DNA of 64,000 nt from Pseudanabaena sp. (lineage in GTDB: Bacteria; Cyanobacteriota; Cyanobacteriia; Pseudanabaenales; Pseudanabaenaceae), in the NCBI GenBank assembly GCA_003249035.1, contig QBMK01000017.1, positions 16,863 through 80,862 of the forward strand. Direction: 5' to 3'. The translations under genes and the position numbers were made by a program. Shown here piece by piece: positions 45,389 through 54,743 of this stretch; position 1 is the first letter of the stretch, and every line of letters begins with the position of its first letter. The notes beneath the pieces are model-generated. The model did no database searches. It was not told the DNA's origin and worked only from the letters and a program-made list of their open reading frames with translations.

Positions 45389-46798
45389 ATGACTTCTCAA
45401 TCTTTGATTTTTCGGTCATTAACTTATTGGTTGATTTTATCAGGTTGCACAATAGATTTTTTTTTGCTGTTCACAAATCAATCTGCCTATAGTCAAACGC
45501 CGCTTTGTAATATTGGCTCAAATCCTAAGCATCCTGGTAATTACAAACTACTAGGTGGTATTTTTCTGAGGCAAAAACGCTTTCAAAAGGCACTGGATTG
45601 TTTTGAACTTGCTCTACAAGATGAGCGCGGACTCAAAGATCCAGAGCTATGGAATAATCACGGTTTAGCACTGGCTGGGCTCAAAAAATTTGATCAGGCG
45701 ATCGCATCCTATGACCAAGCATTGCGAATTAGCCCAGGTGCGACATTTGTCGATCGTATCCAACCTCGATCGCAAGCAGAAGATTACTATCTGTGGTGGT
45801 TTAACCGTGGTACTGCATTGGCGGATCTTCAGCGCTATGAAGAGGCAGTTGCTTCTTTCGAGCAATCCATAAAGATTAAACCTAACTATGGTTTTGTCTG
45901 GTTTTTTAAAGGACTAGCATTGTTTCGATTAGAACGCTACGAAGAAGCCAAATATGCTTACCGTAGAGCTGTTTTACTCTCCCCCAATACACCGTACATC
46001 GCTTCTAAAGATCTACTCAGCCTTCAAGACTATTTAATCTACTATGGTCAAGCTGAGGCAAAATCAAGATTAGGGAGTTATAAAGATACGATTCAATCTT
46101 TTGAGCGTGGTCAAAAAATTCGGAGCAGCAACCCTCAGAAAAAGATCTTTGAAGATAATGTCAGTGAAAATTTCTATGAAGCATATATTGATGGTATTCG
46201 ACTGCTCGATCAAGGAGAAAGCAAAAAGGCGTTAACTGCTTTTGACCAATTGATTGCCCAAAAGCCAAATTATACCAATGCTTGGTATGGGAAAGCAGAT
46301 GCGTTAACGGCTTTGGGACTCTATCCTGAGGCAATCTCAGCCTACGATCGCGTTATTGCAATTGAACCTGATGACTATGCCTCTTGGTATAAAAAGGGAA
46401 ATGTACTAAGGAAATTAAACCGTCAAGAAGAAGCGCTGCAGGCATATCAGAAGGCTATAGATTTGTCAGGTGGATTCTCTGAAGTCTGGCACAATCGTGG
46501 CGTGATTTTCTACGATCAAAATAAAGATGCAGAAGCGATCAACGCCTATTCTCGCTCCCTAAAAGCAAACATATTATGGGGAGGCATTGCAAAAATTGAT
46601 ACCCAATATGCTCTAGCTGCGACCCTATACCGCGCTAAGCGTTATACTGAATCGCTTATTGAAGTAGAAAAAGTACTAAAAGAACAGCCCAACTACCAAG
46701 AAGCATTAGAACTTAGAAAGTTGATAAAAAAAGTCATTGGTTGCGATAGCGCTGAATCACAATCTCAATGTGGTGTGGAATCTATTCAGCGGAGATAG
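45389..46798 (+). CDS. Secreted tetratricopeptide-repeat protein
   Basis: 469 residues. A signal-like hydrophobic head (LTYWLILSGCTIDFFLLFTNQSAYSQT) is followed by about nine TPR units, e.g. LWNNHGLALAGLKKFDQAIASYDQALRISP, WFNRGTALADLQRYEEAVASFEQSIKIKPN, AWYGKADALTALGLYPEAISAYDRVIAIEPD. Two linker segments without repeats lie between them. TPR arrays bind other proteins; the partner is unknown. It follows the pseudokinase-like membrane gene with a short gap, and both may form one unit acting at or outside the membrane. The 271-bp gap downstream contains only a long hairpin. Confidence 0.88.
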   Translation: MTSQSLIFRSLTYWLILSGCTIDFFLLFTNQSAYSQTPLCNIGSNPKHPGNYKLLGGIFLRQKRFQKALDCFELALQDERGLKDPELWNNHGLALAGLKKFDQAIASYDQALRISPGATFVDRIQPRSQAEDYYLWWFNRGTALADLQRYEEAVASFEQSIKIKPNYGFVWFFKGLALFRLERYEEAKYAYRRAVLLSPNTPYIASKDLLSLQDYLIYYGQAEAKSRLGSYKDTIQSFERGQKIRSSNPQKKIFEDNVSENFYEAYIDGIRLLDQGESKKALTAFDQLIAQKPNYTNAWYGKADALTALGLYPEAISAYDRVIAIEPDDYASWYKKGNVLRKLNRQEEALQAYQKAIDLSGGFSEVWHNRGVIFYDQNKDAEAINAYSRSLKANILWGGIAKIDTQYALAATLYRAKRYTESLIEVEKVLKEQPNYQEALELRKLIKKVIGCDSAESQSQCGVESIQRR

Positions 46799-46882
46799 AT
46801 AATGGATGATAGACCGATCATTGATATCTTCCCGAAATCTTTAATGCGATCGCTAGAAGGGACTTACACAAAATAATTGATC

Positions 46883-46925
46883 CCCAAAATATGGCGACGG
46901 GCTCTGCCCGTCGCCATATTTTGGG
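46883..46925. repeat. 20-bp perfect hairpin after the TPR gene
   Basis: CCCAAAATATGGCGACGGGC and its complement, loop TCT closed GC-TCT-GC, followed by TTTTAT. It shares the ending GGGTTTTAT with the family A repeats, but the stem is different. It is about 85 bases after the TPR stop, so it may or may not terminate that gene. Confidence 0.7.
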
Positions 46926-47069
46926 TTTTATATGGATCGTTTTTTTCCTTGGAGTTTCCAAAACAAAATTCAAGCTAAAGAATAATTTAAGTAAAAGTAC
47001 TTAGTTACGCTACGGTAGATTTAGATTTGTAAAGTAATAATTCAGTATTTATACTCAGCGCTTTGCCTA

Positions 47070-47771
47070 ATGACGATCTCAAACCTCCAGAAAACGCCTA
47101 CTAGTCTATTTTGTCATTCCTCTAACCCCCTCAAAGTTACAGCTTTTGGTGATAGTTTAATCTACGGCTATGGCGATCCTGTAAATGGGGGATGGGTCGA
47201 GCAACTGAGGCGGCAATGGATGGCTGCAGAACCAAGTCATGTTATCTATAACTTGGGGGTACGCGGCGATACGACAGCGCAGGTTAATCAAAGATTAGAG
47301 CAAGAATTTTTGCTGCGGGGGGAGATCCGCAATAAGCGCCCCGATTTGATGATCTTGTCAGTTGGGGTGAATGATTCGCCACGAGTTGGCAAGCGATCAG
47401 GTAAAAATATGACGGATTACGATCGCTTTACTTTAGAAATTGTCAACTTACTGGACAAAGCTCAGAGCCTCTGTCCAGTGATATTTGTGGGCATGGTTCC
47501 CGTTGACGAATCAAAAATGCCTTTTCTCGATTGCTTACATTTCAATCACGAAGATCAATTCCGCTATAAAGAATTTACGAAACTAGCTTGCCAAATGCGA
47601 GATATTCCTTACTTAGATATCTTCGATCTATGGCAAGAACGGGGTCAAAATTGGATGCGCGATCACATCTGTAATGATGGTTTGCATCCAAATACTAATG
47701 GCTATCTGGCGCTATTGGAGGATATTCGCAATTGGCAGCCATTAATGCAGTTGGAACATGTATGCGTATGA
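47070..47771 (+). CDS. SGNH/GDSL-type esterase or lipase
   Basis: 233 residues. Block I is TAFGDSLIYGYG with the catalytic Ser, block II GVRGDTTAQVNQRL with the Gly, block III SVGVNDSPR with the Asn, and block V HICNDGLHPNTNGYLALL with the catalytic Asp and His. All four SGNH blocks are present. No export signal is evident, so it is probably cytoplasmic. It resembles TesA/arylesterase-like enzymes; the substrate is unknown. It is convergent with the pcrA helicase gene, 28 bp apart. Confidence 0.9.
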   Translation: MTISNLQKTPTSLFCHSSNPLKVTAFGDSLIYGYGDPVNGGWVEQLRRQWMAAEPSHVIYNLGVRGDTTAQVNQRLEQEFLLRGEIRNKRPDLMILSVGVNDSPRVGKRSGKNMTDYDRFTLEIVNLLDKAQSLCPVIFVGMVPVDESKMPFLDCLHFNHEDQFRYKEFTKLACQMRDIPYLDIFDLWQERGQNWMRDHICNDGLHPNTNGYLALLEDIRNWQPLMQLEHVCV

Positions 47772-47799
47772 TGTTGCACGGGATTCGCTCTAACAATAT

Positions 47800-50175
47800 C
47801 TATATTTTCTGAATTGGTGCAAGTTTAGGATCAATGATTTTTTTGCCTTGACCTGAGAAGGCAACAGCTAAATACATCTTGTCATCAGTACCAAGCAAGT
47901 TAGAAACTTGACCTTCGCCAAACTTGTCATGCATTACGCGATCGCCCACCTGCCAATCTATACGGGGCTTAGGTTTGACCGCATTTACCTTGACGGGAGG
48001 TACAGACCTGAGCGAACCTTTAACACTAGTGGCTTCAGCACGTTGACTAGCCTTGCTAATAAACTTATCGATACCATGTCCTGTGAGATATTCTTTGGGA
48101 AGCTCTGCAAGGAATTGCGAAGGAATAGCATATTCACGGTTGCCGTAGAGACGACGGGCTTGAGCATGGCTGAGGAACAACTTCTCTTGGGCACGAGTGA
48201 TCCCCACATACATGAGGCGACGTTCTTCTTCCAAAGCCATCGGATCGTTAATGGAACGGAAGCTAGGAAATAAGCCTTGCTCTAGACCAACTAAAAAGAC
48301 TACGGGAAATTCTAACCCTTTAGCAGCATGGAGCGTCATCAAGGTGACTTTTTCAGCATTCTCGCTGCTGTCATCAAGACTAGAGGCTAAAGCCGCATTA
48401 GCTAAGAAAGCATCAAGGGAAGCATCTTCATTCTCTTCCGCAAACTGTAGCGCGGCGTTATAAAGTTCTTGCAAGTTAGCAATGCGATCGTTGGCTTCAT
48501 CATTACTTTGAGCTTTCAGTTCATCGACATAGCCTGATTCAGCAAGAATACCCTGAATGATATCCGCAGCAGGAGTCGTGGCAACTTTAGCTTGCCATTT
48601 TTGCATTAATTCTACAAAGGAGAGCACACCCTTTGCCGATCGCCCAGCCAGAGTCTTGACTGTTGTTTCATCGCTGATGATGTCCCAGATGGGGAGGCTG
48701 AGTTCTTGGGCGGCTTGTTGGAGCTTGTCGAGGGTTGCCTTGCCAATGCTGCGTTTAGGAACATTGATGATTCGCATCAAGCCGAGGGTGTCGGAGGGAT
48801 TGGAAAGCAAGCGCAAATAGGAAAGAACATCTTTAATTTCTTTGCGATCGTAAAAGCGTAAACCACCCACGACTTTGTAAGGAATATTCCATCGCACCAG
48901 CATCTCTTCAAAGGGACGGGACTGGGCGTTAGTACGATAGAGAATCGCAAAATGTCCAAGATTGGCGCTAGGGGTTTTGGTCTTAACGCGGCGAATCTGC
49001 TCGATCACAAACTGTGCTTCATCAACTTCATCATCGGCCCGAAATAGCTCGATCAAGTCTCCGTCGGGTCTAGTTGCTTTCAGGACTTTATCGATGCGCT
49101 GCGTATTATGGTCAATCAGTTGATTGGCTATTTCGAGAATATTCGCAACAGAGCGATAGTTCTCTTCTAGCTTGATCATTGTGCTTGTATGGGCATCGGG
49201 CAAGCGATCGCCAAAAGCATCTTGAAATTCCATCAAGATCGTAAAATCAGCAGAGCGGAAACTATAAATCGATTGGTCAGCATCACCGACGACAAAAATG
49301 GAACGATCTTCCCAAGTTGGCTTTTTGTCATTAGTGGAAAGTAACTGAATCAAATCGTATTGAGTGCGATTTGTGTCTTGATATTCATCGACAAGAATAT
49401 GCTTAAAGCGATTGTGCCAGTAGTTAAGAACTTCAGGATTTTGCTTAAATAGACGCACTGGCAAAAAGATTAAATCATCAAAATCGAGAGCATTATTGGT
49501 GGCTAGCTGATTTTGGTAGAGACTATAAACCTGTGCGATCGCACGCTTACGAAAAGACGAATCATCACTCTGAGCTTCGTATTCTTCAGGAGTCCAGCCT
49601 TTGTTTTTGGCATTGCCGATCGCAAAGCGGACGGATTTTGGTTCAAACTTCTTTTCGTCAAGGTTTAGTTGATTAATGACAATATCTTTAACTAACGATT
49701 GCGCGTCAGAATCATCAAAAATGGAGAAGTTTTTTGCCCAACTTCTCCCATTTTGATCTTTATATTTATCAATATCAAGGCGCAAGATTCGACAGCACAT
49801 GCTATGGAAAGTTCCCATCCATAAGCCATCTTGGGCATAGCTATTGATATATTGCTTATAAACTTTTTTGCGAAGTTTGTCCTGTTCCCAGTCAGGAATT
49901 TCGCTTAAAGTTTTGCCTAATTCCCTTTGAACGACCTCTTGGGTTAACAAGGATTGAATTCGTTCATTCATTTCCTTGCCGGCTTTATTGGTAAAGGTCA
50001 CAGCTAAGATTTGCTCAGGCGCGACACCGTGATTGAGCATTAAGTTGGCAATGCGATAGGTCAAAGTCCTTGTTTTACCTGAGCCTGCCCCTGCGACCAC
50101 GAGCATTGGGCCATGCAAATGGCTTGCGGCTTTTTGTTGGGCTGGGTTGAGATGAAGCAAAAAATTGGAACTCAT
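47800..50175 (-). CDS. pcrA: UvrD/PcrA family 3'-5' DNA helicase
   Basis: 791 residues, superfamily 1A. Motif Q is LNPAQQKAA, Walker A GAGSGKTRTLTYRI, motif II VDEYQDTNRTQ, motif III GDADQSIYSFRSAD, motif IV YRTNAQSRPFE, motif V MTLHAAKGLEFPVVFLVG and motif VI EERRLMYVGITRAQEKL. The C-terminal Tudor-like tail DWQVGDRVMHDKFGEGQVSNLLG, typical of PcrA, is present. It unwinds DNA in nucleotide-excision and mismatch repair and clears proteins from replication intermediates. Divergent from the Ser/Thr kinase gene with only 62 bp between. Confidence 0.95.
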   Translation of the reverse strand: MSSNFLLHLNPAQQKAASHLHGPMLVVAGAGSGKTRTLTYRIANLMLNHGVAPEQILAVTFTNKAGKEMNERIQSLLTQEVVQRELGKTLSEIPDWEQDKLRKKVYKQYINSYAQDGLWMGTFHSMCCRILRLDIDKYKDQNGRSWAKNFSIFDDSDAQSLVKDIVINQLNLDEKKFEPKSVRFAIGNAKNKGWTPEEYEAQSDDSSFRKRAIAQVYSLYQNQLATNNALDFDDLIFLPVRLFKQNPEVLNYWHNRFKHILVDEYQDTNRTQYDLIQLLSTNDKKPTWEDRSIFVVGDADQSIYSFRSADFTILMEFQDAFGDRLPDAHTSTMIKLEENYRSVANILEIANQLIDHNTQRIDKVLKATRPDGDLIELFRADDEVDEAQFVIEQIRRVKTKTPSANLGHFAILYRTNAQSRPFEEMLVRWNIPYKVVGGLRFYDRKEIKDVLSYLRLLSNPSDTLGLMRIINVPKRSIGKATLDKLQQAAQELSLPIWDIISDETTVKTLAGRSAKGVLSFVELMQKWQAKVATTPAADIIQGILAESGYVDELKAQSNDEANDRIANLQELYNAALQFAEENEDASLDAFLANAALASSLDDSSENAEKVTLMTLHAAKGLEFPVVFLVGLEQGLFPSFRSINDPMALEEERRLMYVGITRAQEKLFLSHAQARRLYGNREYAIPSQFLAELPKEYLTGHGIDKFISKASQRAEATSVKGSLRSVPPVKVNAVKPKPRIDWQVGDRVMHDKFGEGQVSNLLGTDDKMYLAVAFSGQGKKIIDPKLAPIQKI

Positions 50176-50237
50176 GGGCGCAGGAGGGAGAAACTTAGGT
50201 AGACTCTAATACAGTATGCCAAAAATACAGTACTAAC

Positions 50238-51701
50238 GTGGATATTTACTGCACGCGCCCGAATTGTACCAAACCTTTAAATACTTTTGCCGATCTTGAT
50301 AGTGGCAATACGCTCAAAACGATCGCTCAAAAATTCTGTACGGCTTGCGGGATGCCTTTACTGCTTGGAGGACGATATATCGTTGAACGTCCGATCGCAC
50401 AGGGTGGTTTTGGTGCGACTTTTCTGGCTCGCGATCGCTATACGCCTGCGATGAAACGCTGTGTGGTGAAGCTGTTGCAGCCCGTGGGGTTAACTAGTTC
50501 TCAGATGGTAATCGCCAAGCAAATGTTTGAGCGTGAGGCTACAGTTTTAGAAGATTTGGGGACACATCCGCAAATTCCTGACATGCTTGCCTACTTTGAG
50601 GTGCAGTCGGGGCAGGATGAATTTTTTTATTTAGTGCAGGAATTTGTTGATGGCTTTACCCTAGAGCAAATTGTGGAGCAGCATGGGGCGATCGCCGAGG
50701 CAGATGTTTTAGAAATCATGCAAAGCCTGTTGCCTGTGTTGACATTTATTCATGACAAAGGCTCGATCCATCGTGATATCAAACCTGCGAATATCATGGT
50801 GCGCAAGCTTGACCAAACTTACTTTCTACTAGATTTTGGCGCAGTCAAGCAAGTGGCAGGAGCTGTCAAAGGTCAAAAATCCACGGGTATTTTTACCCCA
50901 GGCTATGGTGCACCTGAACAAATGCGGGGTGATACGGTATTTCCTGCTACGGATCTCTATGCCTTTGCGGTAACTTGCCTGTTTTTGCTAACTGGTAAAG
51001 ATCCCGACGAATTATTTGATGTAAATTACAACACATGGAAATGGGATCGCTTTGTGCAGCTCAGTCCTAATCTTAATAATGTTTTACATAAAATGTTAGA
51101 GACGGCTCCAAGCGATCGCTTTACTGCGGCTTCAGATGTCCTCCAAGCTCTCAACAGTTCTAAAATATTGGCACAGCCATCGGTAAGCGTTCCAGCGCAA
51201 CCCCCATCAAAACCAGCACATCAGACTAGTATTCAAGTCCCTCTACCTGCTCCACTTCCTAATTTTGCACCTTCGGTTCCAAAGCCTGTAGCTCAGAGAT
51301 CGAACAAAACTCCTTGGATATTAGCAACACCAATTAAGATTCAATTCATTGCAGCTTTTTTGCTTGGTATCGAAGCGATGTTGCTATGGCAAGTGAGCGC
51401 AACCGTCGGGCTAGCCTTCATCGGCTCTCCTGCTCATTTAATTGCCTTTGCTGTTGTATTACTTGGTGTAATTCTGCTTAGGATTAGTTCCATCCTTGAT
51501 AATAAAGACCTATTTGTATTCGTGAATTTGTTGAGCTTTGCTGTAGTTTGGGGAGTGCAGACCTTTGGGAAACTCTCGCAATTTCAGAGTTTTCCAAATT
51601 GGATCGAAATTGCCCAATATTGTGGAGTTGCAGGTTTTAGTGCGATCGCTCTCATGGCAGCCTTTCGACTCATCTTCCAATTACTATATTCGCTGCTCTG
51701 A
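50238..51701 (+). CDS. Ser/Thr protein kinase with zinc ribbon and membrane helices
   Basis: 487 residues from a GTG at 50238. A four-Cys ribbon (YCTRPNCTKPLNTF...FCTACGMPL) precedes an intact kinase domain: glycine loop IAQGGFGATFLARD, ATP-binding Lys in KRCVVKLLQP, catalytic loop IHRDIKPANIMV, DFGAVKQVAG, and TPGYGAPEQMRG. A Pro-rich linker (PAQPPSKPAHQTS) leads to four hydrophobic segments in the last 130 residues, so the enzyme is membrane-bound with a cytoplasmic kinase. The Cys-rich start is like that of cyanobacterial SpkB-type kinases. Unlike the homologue at 43854, all catalytic residues are present. Confidence 0.92.
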   Translation: MDIYCTRPNCTKPLNTFADLDSGNTLKTIAQKFCTACGMPLLLGGRYIVERPIAQGGFGATFLARDRYTPAMKRCVVKLLQPVGLTSSQMVIAKQMFEREATVLEDLGTHPQIPDMLAYFEVQSGQDEFFYLVQEFVDGFTLEQIVEQHGAIAEADVLEIMQSLLPVLTFIHDKGSIHRDIKPANIMVRKLDQTYFLLDFGAVKQVAGAVKGQKSTGIFTPGYGAPEQMRGDTVFPATDLYAFAVTCLFLLTGKDPDELFDVNYNTWKWDRFVQLSPNLNNVLHKMLETAPSDRFTAASDVLQALNSSKILAQPSVSVPAQPPSKPAHQTSIQVPLPAPLPNFAPSVPKPVAQRSNKTPWILATPIKIQFIAAFLLGIEAMLLWQVSATVGLAFIGSPAHLIAFAVVLLGVILLRISSILDNKDLFVFVNLLSFAVVWGVQTFGKLSQFQSFPNWIEIAQYCGVAGFSAIALMAAFRLIFQLLYSLL

Positions 51702-51768
51702 ATCAATTCCAAAATCTTCTTTTGGGATAGGTAATGAGAAGTGATGATCGCTATTATTTCTTTAATTT

Positions 51769-52170
51769 ATGAGACATCATCACACTTCGATTAAGACTGC
51801 TGACATTTTTCAGGCGATCTCATTTTATGAAGCTTTGGGATTTGATGTAACCGAGCGGTTTACGGCAGGAATAACGCTTGGGTGCTGGATGAATGGTGCA
51901 GGGACGCATATCGAGCTCATGCAAGTACCCGAACCAAACAACATACCCGATCCCTTTGGTGACGAGCATTATGTAGGTTACTACCACCTATCGTTTTATG
52001 TGGAAAATCTAGAAACTTTTTTGCAAGACTTAGTGAGTAAATTAGGAAAGGTCAAGTTACTACTGCCACCTAGAGAGCAAACTATTGGCGATCGCACTTA
52101 TCTAGTCGCCTTTATTGCCGATCATGACGGATTGCCGATTGAGATAATGGAAAAAGAGATTGAAAATTAG
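51769..52170 (+). CDS. VOC (glyoxalase) superfamily protein
   Basis: 133 residues forming one vicinal-oxygen-chelate domain of two beta-alpha-beta-beta-beta units. HHTSIKTADIFQAISFYEALGFDVTER is the first unit with a metal-ligand His. GTHIELMQVPE, YHLSFYVENLETFLQDL and LVAFIADHDGLPIEIMEKE give the other His and Glu ligands. Lactoylglutathione lyase or methylmalonyl-CoA epimerase-like enzymes have this pattern, and the exact reaction cannot be decided. Monocistronic by context; a 23-bp hairpin follows 90 bp later. Confidence 0.85.
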   Translation: MRHHHTSIKTADIFQAISFYEALGFDVTERFTAGITLGCWMNGAGTHIELMQVPEPNNIPDPFGDEHYVGYYHLSFYVENLETFLQDLVSKLGKVKLLLPPREQTIGDRTYLVAFIADHDGLPIEIMEKEIEN

Positions 52171-52259
52171 AAATCATATATTTTTATGCGATCGCTTTGT
52201 GCGTATTGTCTGATTGATGATCGTTATACCTATCAGCAATTTGCAATCAAAAGAACCGC

Positions 52260-52308
52260 AAGATGTCTATTAAAAGTGCTGCAAAGCAGCACTTTTAATA
52301 GACATCTT
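52260..52308. repeat. 23-bp perfect hairpin with AAA triloop
   Basis: AAGATGTCTATTAAAAGTGC... and its exact complement, loop AAA closed GC-AAA-GC. No T-tract follows, and it lies 90 bases beyond the VOC gene in a 290-bp gene-free gap. Confidence 0.8.
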
Positions 52309-52382
52309 GCTTCTGGTTTCAGTGAAAAGCGTTGCTAAACTCAGCAAATTAGCAAATTAGCAAAAAACAAAAAACCTTGACC

Positions 52383-52436
52383 AGCTATAGTGATTTCGCT
52401 TAGGATTGAATAAAGGCGGCGCATCGCGCTGCCTTT
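52383..52436 (+). repeat. Diverged family A-like repeat upstream of the aminotransferase gene
   Basis: AGCTATAGTGATTTCGCTTAGGA resembles one flank of the family A repeats (CTATAG...TTTTGCTTAGGA). It is followed by an 11-bp hairpin at 52412-52436 (AAAGGCGGCGC, loop ATC, one G-T pair). It ends 27 bases before the likely start of the aminotransferase. Confidence 0.45.
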
Positions 52437-52462
52437 GCTTTTTGAAGTTTAGAGATATAACC

Positions 52463-53620
52463 TTGACTACAGTTTCGCTATCACAACGTGCTATTCAAAT
52501 TAAAGAATCCCAAATTCGCGAAGCCTCCCGCTATTGTGAAAAGTTTGGTGCAATTAATCTTGCTCAAGGTTTGCCCGACTTCCCTGCACCAGAAGCGATC
52601 AAAGAATCCGCAAGAGCAGCGATCGCAGCGGATTTCAATCAATATGCTGATAGTTGGGGATGGGAAAAGCTACGAATAGCGATCGCGGAGAAAATGCAAC
52701 GCGATAACCAAATCGCTGTCGATCCTGACACCGAAGTCACTGTCTGCTGTGGGGCTACCGAGGGGCTAAATATTGCCTTGATGACCCTGATAAATCAGGG
52801 CGATCTCGTCTTAATTTTTGAGCCGTTTTACGAAAACTACATTCCTAATCTCGCAACCGTGGGGGGTATTCCTGAATTTATTACACTTCATCCTCCACAA
52901 TGGGAAATCACCCAAGAAATTCTGGAGCCTGCATTTAAGAAGGGAATTAAAGCTGTAATTATTAATAGTCCTGCCAATCCTACGGGCAAAGTCTGGACAA
53001 GGACGGAACTAGAACTAATCGCTAAGCTTTGCCAGCAGTATGATGTCTATGCGATTACCGACGAGATTTATGAATACATCATCTATGAAGGCGAACATAT
53101 TAGCTTGATGAGTATCGAGGGAATGCGCGATCGCACAATTGTTGTGAATGGATTCTCAAAAACCTTTTGCATAACTGGTTGGAGACTAGGCTATACCATT
53201 GCGAATCCTGAACTAACAGCGGCGATGCGGCGGATTCATGACTTTATTACGATTTGTGCCCCTGCACCGTTGCAACATGCAGCATTAACTGCGATGGAAT
53301 TTGGGCGCGAATATTTCACAATGTTATCGCTGGATTACAAACGCAAGCGCGATATGCTTTACCCAGCTTTAGTGGAGCTAGGTTTATCACCTGTCTTGCC
53401 TAGCGGCGCATATTACATCTGGACTGATAGCTCCGCGATCGCACCAGATGCAGATAGTGCAGCCTTTCGCCTTGCCAAAGAAGCCTTAGTTGCCGCAGTA
53501 CCAGGCAGTTGCTTTAGTCATCCCGCACGCGATAAGGTCAATGGATTAAGGTTCTGTTTTGCAAAGAAAGATAGCACTATTGAAGCTGCGGTCAGAAATT
53601 TGCGTGAACTCAAACTATAG
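52463..53620 (+). CDS. Class I/II PLP-dependent aminotransferase
   Basis: About 385 residues from a TTG at 52463 (TTVSLSQRAIQIKESQIREAS). The frame is open to 52406, but that part runs through a repeat hairpin and is unlikely to be coding. INLAQGLPDFPAPEAIKESAR, CCGATEGLNIALMTL (phosphate loop), INSPANPTGKVWTRTEL, DEIYEYIIYEG and NGFSKTFCITGWRLGY with the PLP-lysine define the family. LRFCFAKKD near the end holds the substrate-carboxylate Arg. Closest in pattern to the kynurenine/methionine aminotransferase group (YbdL-like); the amino donor is unproved. Confidence 0.9.
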   Translation: MTTVSLSQRAIQIKESQIREASRYCEKFGAINLAQGLPDFPAPEAIKESARAAIAADFNQYADSWGWEKLRIAIAEKMQRDNQIAVDPDTEVTVCCGATEGLNIALMTLINQGDLVLIFEPFYENYIPNLATVGGIPEFITLHPPQWEITQEILEPAFKKGIKAVIINSPANPTGKVWTRTELELIAKLCQQYDVYAITDEIYEYIIYEGEHISLMSIEGMRDRTIVVNGFSKTFCITGWRLGYTIANPELTAAMRRIHDFITICAPAPLQHAALTAMEFGREYFTMLSLDYKRKRDMLYPALVELGLSPVLPSGAYYIWTDSSAIAPDADSAAFRLAKEALVAAVPGSCFSHPARDKVNGLRFCFAKKDSTIEAAVRNLRELKL

Positions 53621-53624
53621 GCTG

Positions 53625-53664
53625 TAGAAATTTTCATTTTGCCACAGCAAAATGAAAATTTCTA
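53625..53664 (+). terminator. Hairpin after the aminotransferase gene
   Basis: 18-bp perfect arms (TAGAAATTTTCATTTTGC) with loop CACA, beginning five bases after the stop codon. The arms are AT-rich, with weak T-tract termination. Confidence 0.75.
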
Positions 53665-53750
53665 GCTTCAACGAGGTAATTACATCCATCTAAACCCTTA
53701 TTCTTGAGTTTATGGCACAATGATCACACATTCACGCTTATTGCTAATCT

Positions 53751-54743
53751 ATGCAAGTTCCTGCGATCGCGATCACGCCATTTTCTCAAAAACTGAAAGC
53801 TCCATTTCTAAAACATCAGATCTCCATATTGCAGATCAATTTAGGTAAAATTTGTAATCTTGCTTGTACACATTGTCATGTGGAAGCGAGTCCAACTCGT
53901 ACCGAAGAATTAACTTCAGAGGTTTGCCAACAGTTAATCGAAATCATTCATCGATTTCCACAAATTCAGACAGTAGATTTGACTGGGGGCGCTCCAGAAA
54001 TGCTGTATGGATTTCATGCATTAGTTAAGGCGGCAAGAGAACTTGGTAAAGAGGCGATCGTTCGTTCCAATTTGACGATTTATTTTGAAGAGGGATATAC
54101 CGATATACCAGAATTCTTTGCTCAAAACCAAGTACGAGTTGTTGCTTCTATGCCTTGCTATCTGGAAGACAATGTAGACAAGATGCGTGGCAAAGGTGTA
54201 TTTGATAAATCAATTCAAGCTTTACAATGGCTAAATAGGCTTGGCTACGGTTCTAGTCCTGATTTGATTTTAGATTTGGTATACAACCCACCGCTTCCCA
54301 ATTCTAATAAATTTTCCCTTGCTCCTAATCAACAAGGTTTAGAAATAGCTTATAAAACCCATCTGCAAGAGCATTTTGGGATTGTGTTTAATAACCTATT
54401 TACAATTACCAATCTTCCCATTGGCAGAAGTAAATTCCATCTGCGCCATCGCAAGTTAGAAGAAGAATATTCGCAGTTTTTAGAATCTCATTTTAATCCT
54501 GAGACTCTCGATCGCTTAATGTGTCGAAACCAGCTTTCGATAGATTATCAAGGAAACATCTATGATTGTGATTTTAATCAAATGGAGAATTTGCCAGCGC
54601 GATCGCCTAATGATGAAGCCTTGACCGTAGCCAAAATTTTAGAGCTAGGCACTTTAGATATCATTAAAAAAATTCAAACCAATGACTATTGCTATGGTTG
54701 TACCGCAGGAAGTGGCTCTAGCTGCGGTGGTGCGTTGTTATGA
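53751..54743 (+). CDS. arsS: Radical SAM protein ArsS (arsenosugar biosynthesis)
   Basis: 330 residues. Radical-SAM Cys triad in CNLACTHCHVEASPTRTE, DLTGGAPEMLYGF, and the C-terminal DUF3641 part with YDCDFNQMENLP and the Cys-rich ending YCYGCTAGSGSSCGGAL. This layout is that of ArsS, which adds 5'-deoxyadenosine to arsenic species to start arsenosugar synthesis. No arsM or other arsenic gene lies beside it in the window. Its stop overlaps (ATGA) the start of the hsdR fragment, a chance or relic arrangement. Confidence 0.93.
   Translation: MQVPAIAITPFSQKLKAPFLKHQISILQINLGKICNLACTHCHVEASPTRTEELTSEVCQQLIEIIHRFPQIQTVDLTGGAPEMLYGFHALVKAARELGKEAIVRSNLTIYFEEGYTDIPEFFAQNQVRVVASMPCYLEDNVDKMRGKGVFDKSIQALQWLNRLGYGSSPDLILDLVYNPPLPNSNKFSLAPNQQGLEIAYKTHLQEHFGIVFNNLFTITNLPIGRSKFHLRHRKLEEEYSQFLESHFNPETLDRLMCRNQLSIDYQGNIYDCDFNQMENLPARSPNDEALTVAKILELGTLDIIKKIQTNDYCYGCTAGSGSSCGGALL

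Noticed and set aside
52406..52462. Upstream extension of the class I/II aminotransferase
   Set aside because: It runs through a repeat-type hairpin and does not match the family start; TTG at 52463 fits better.
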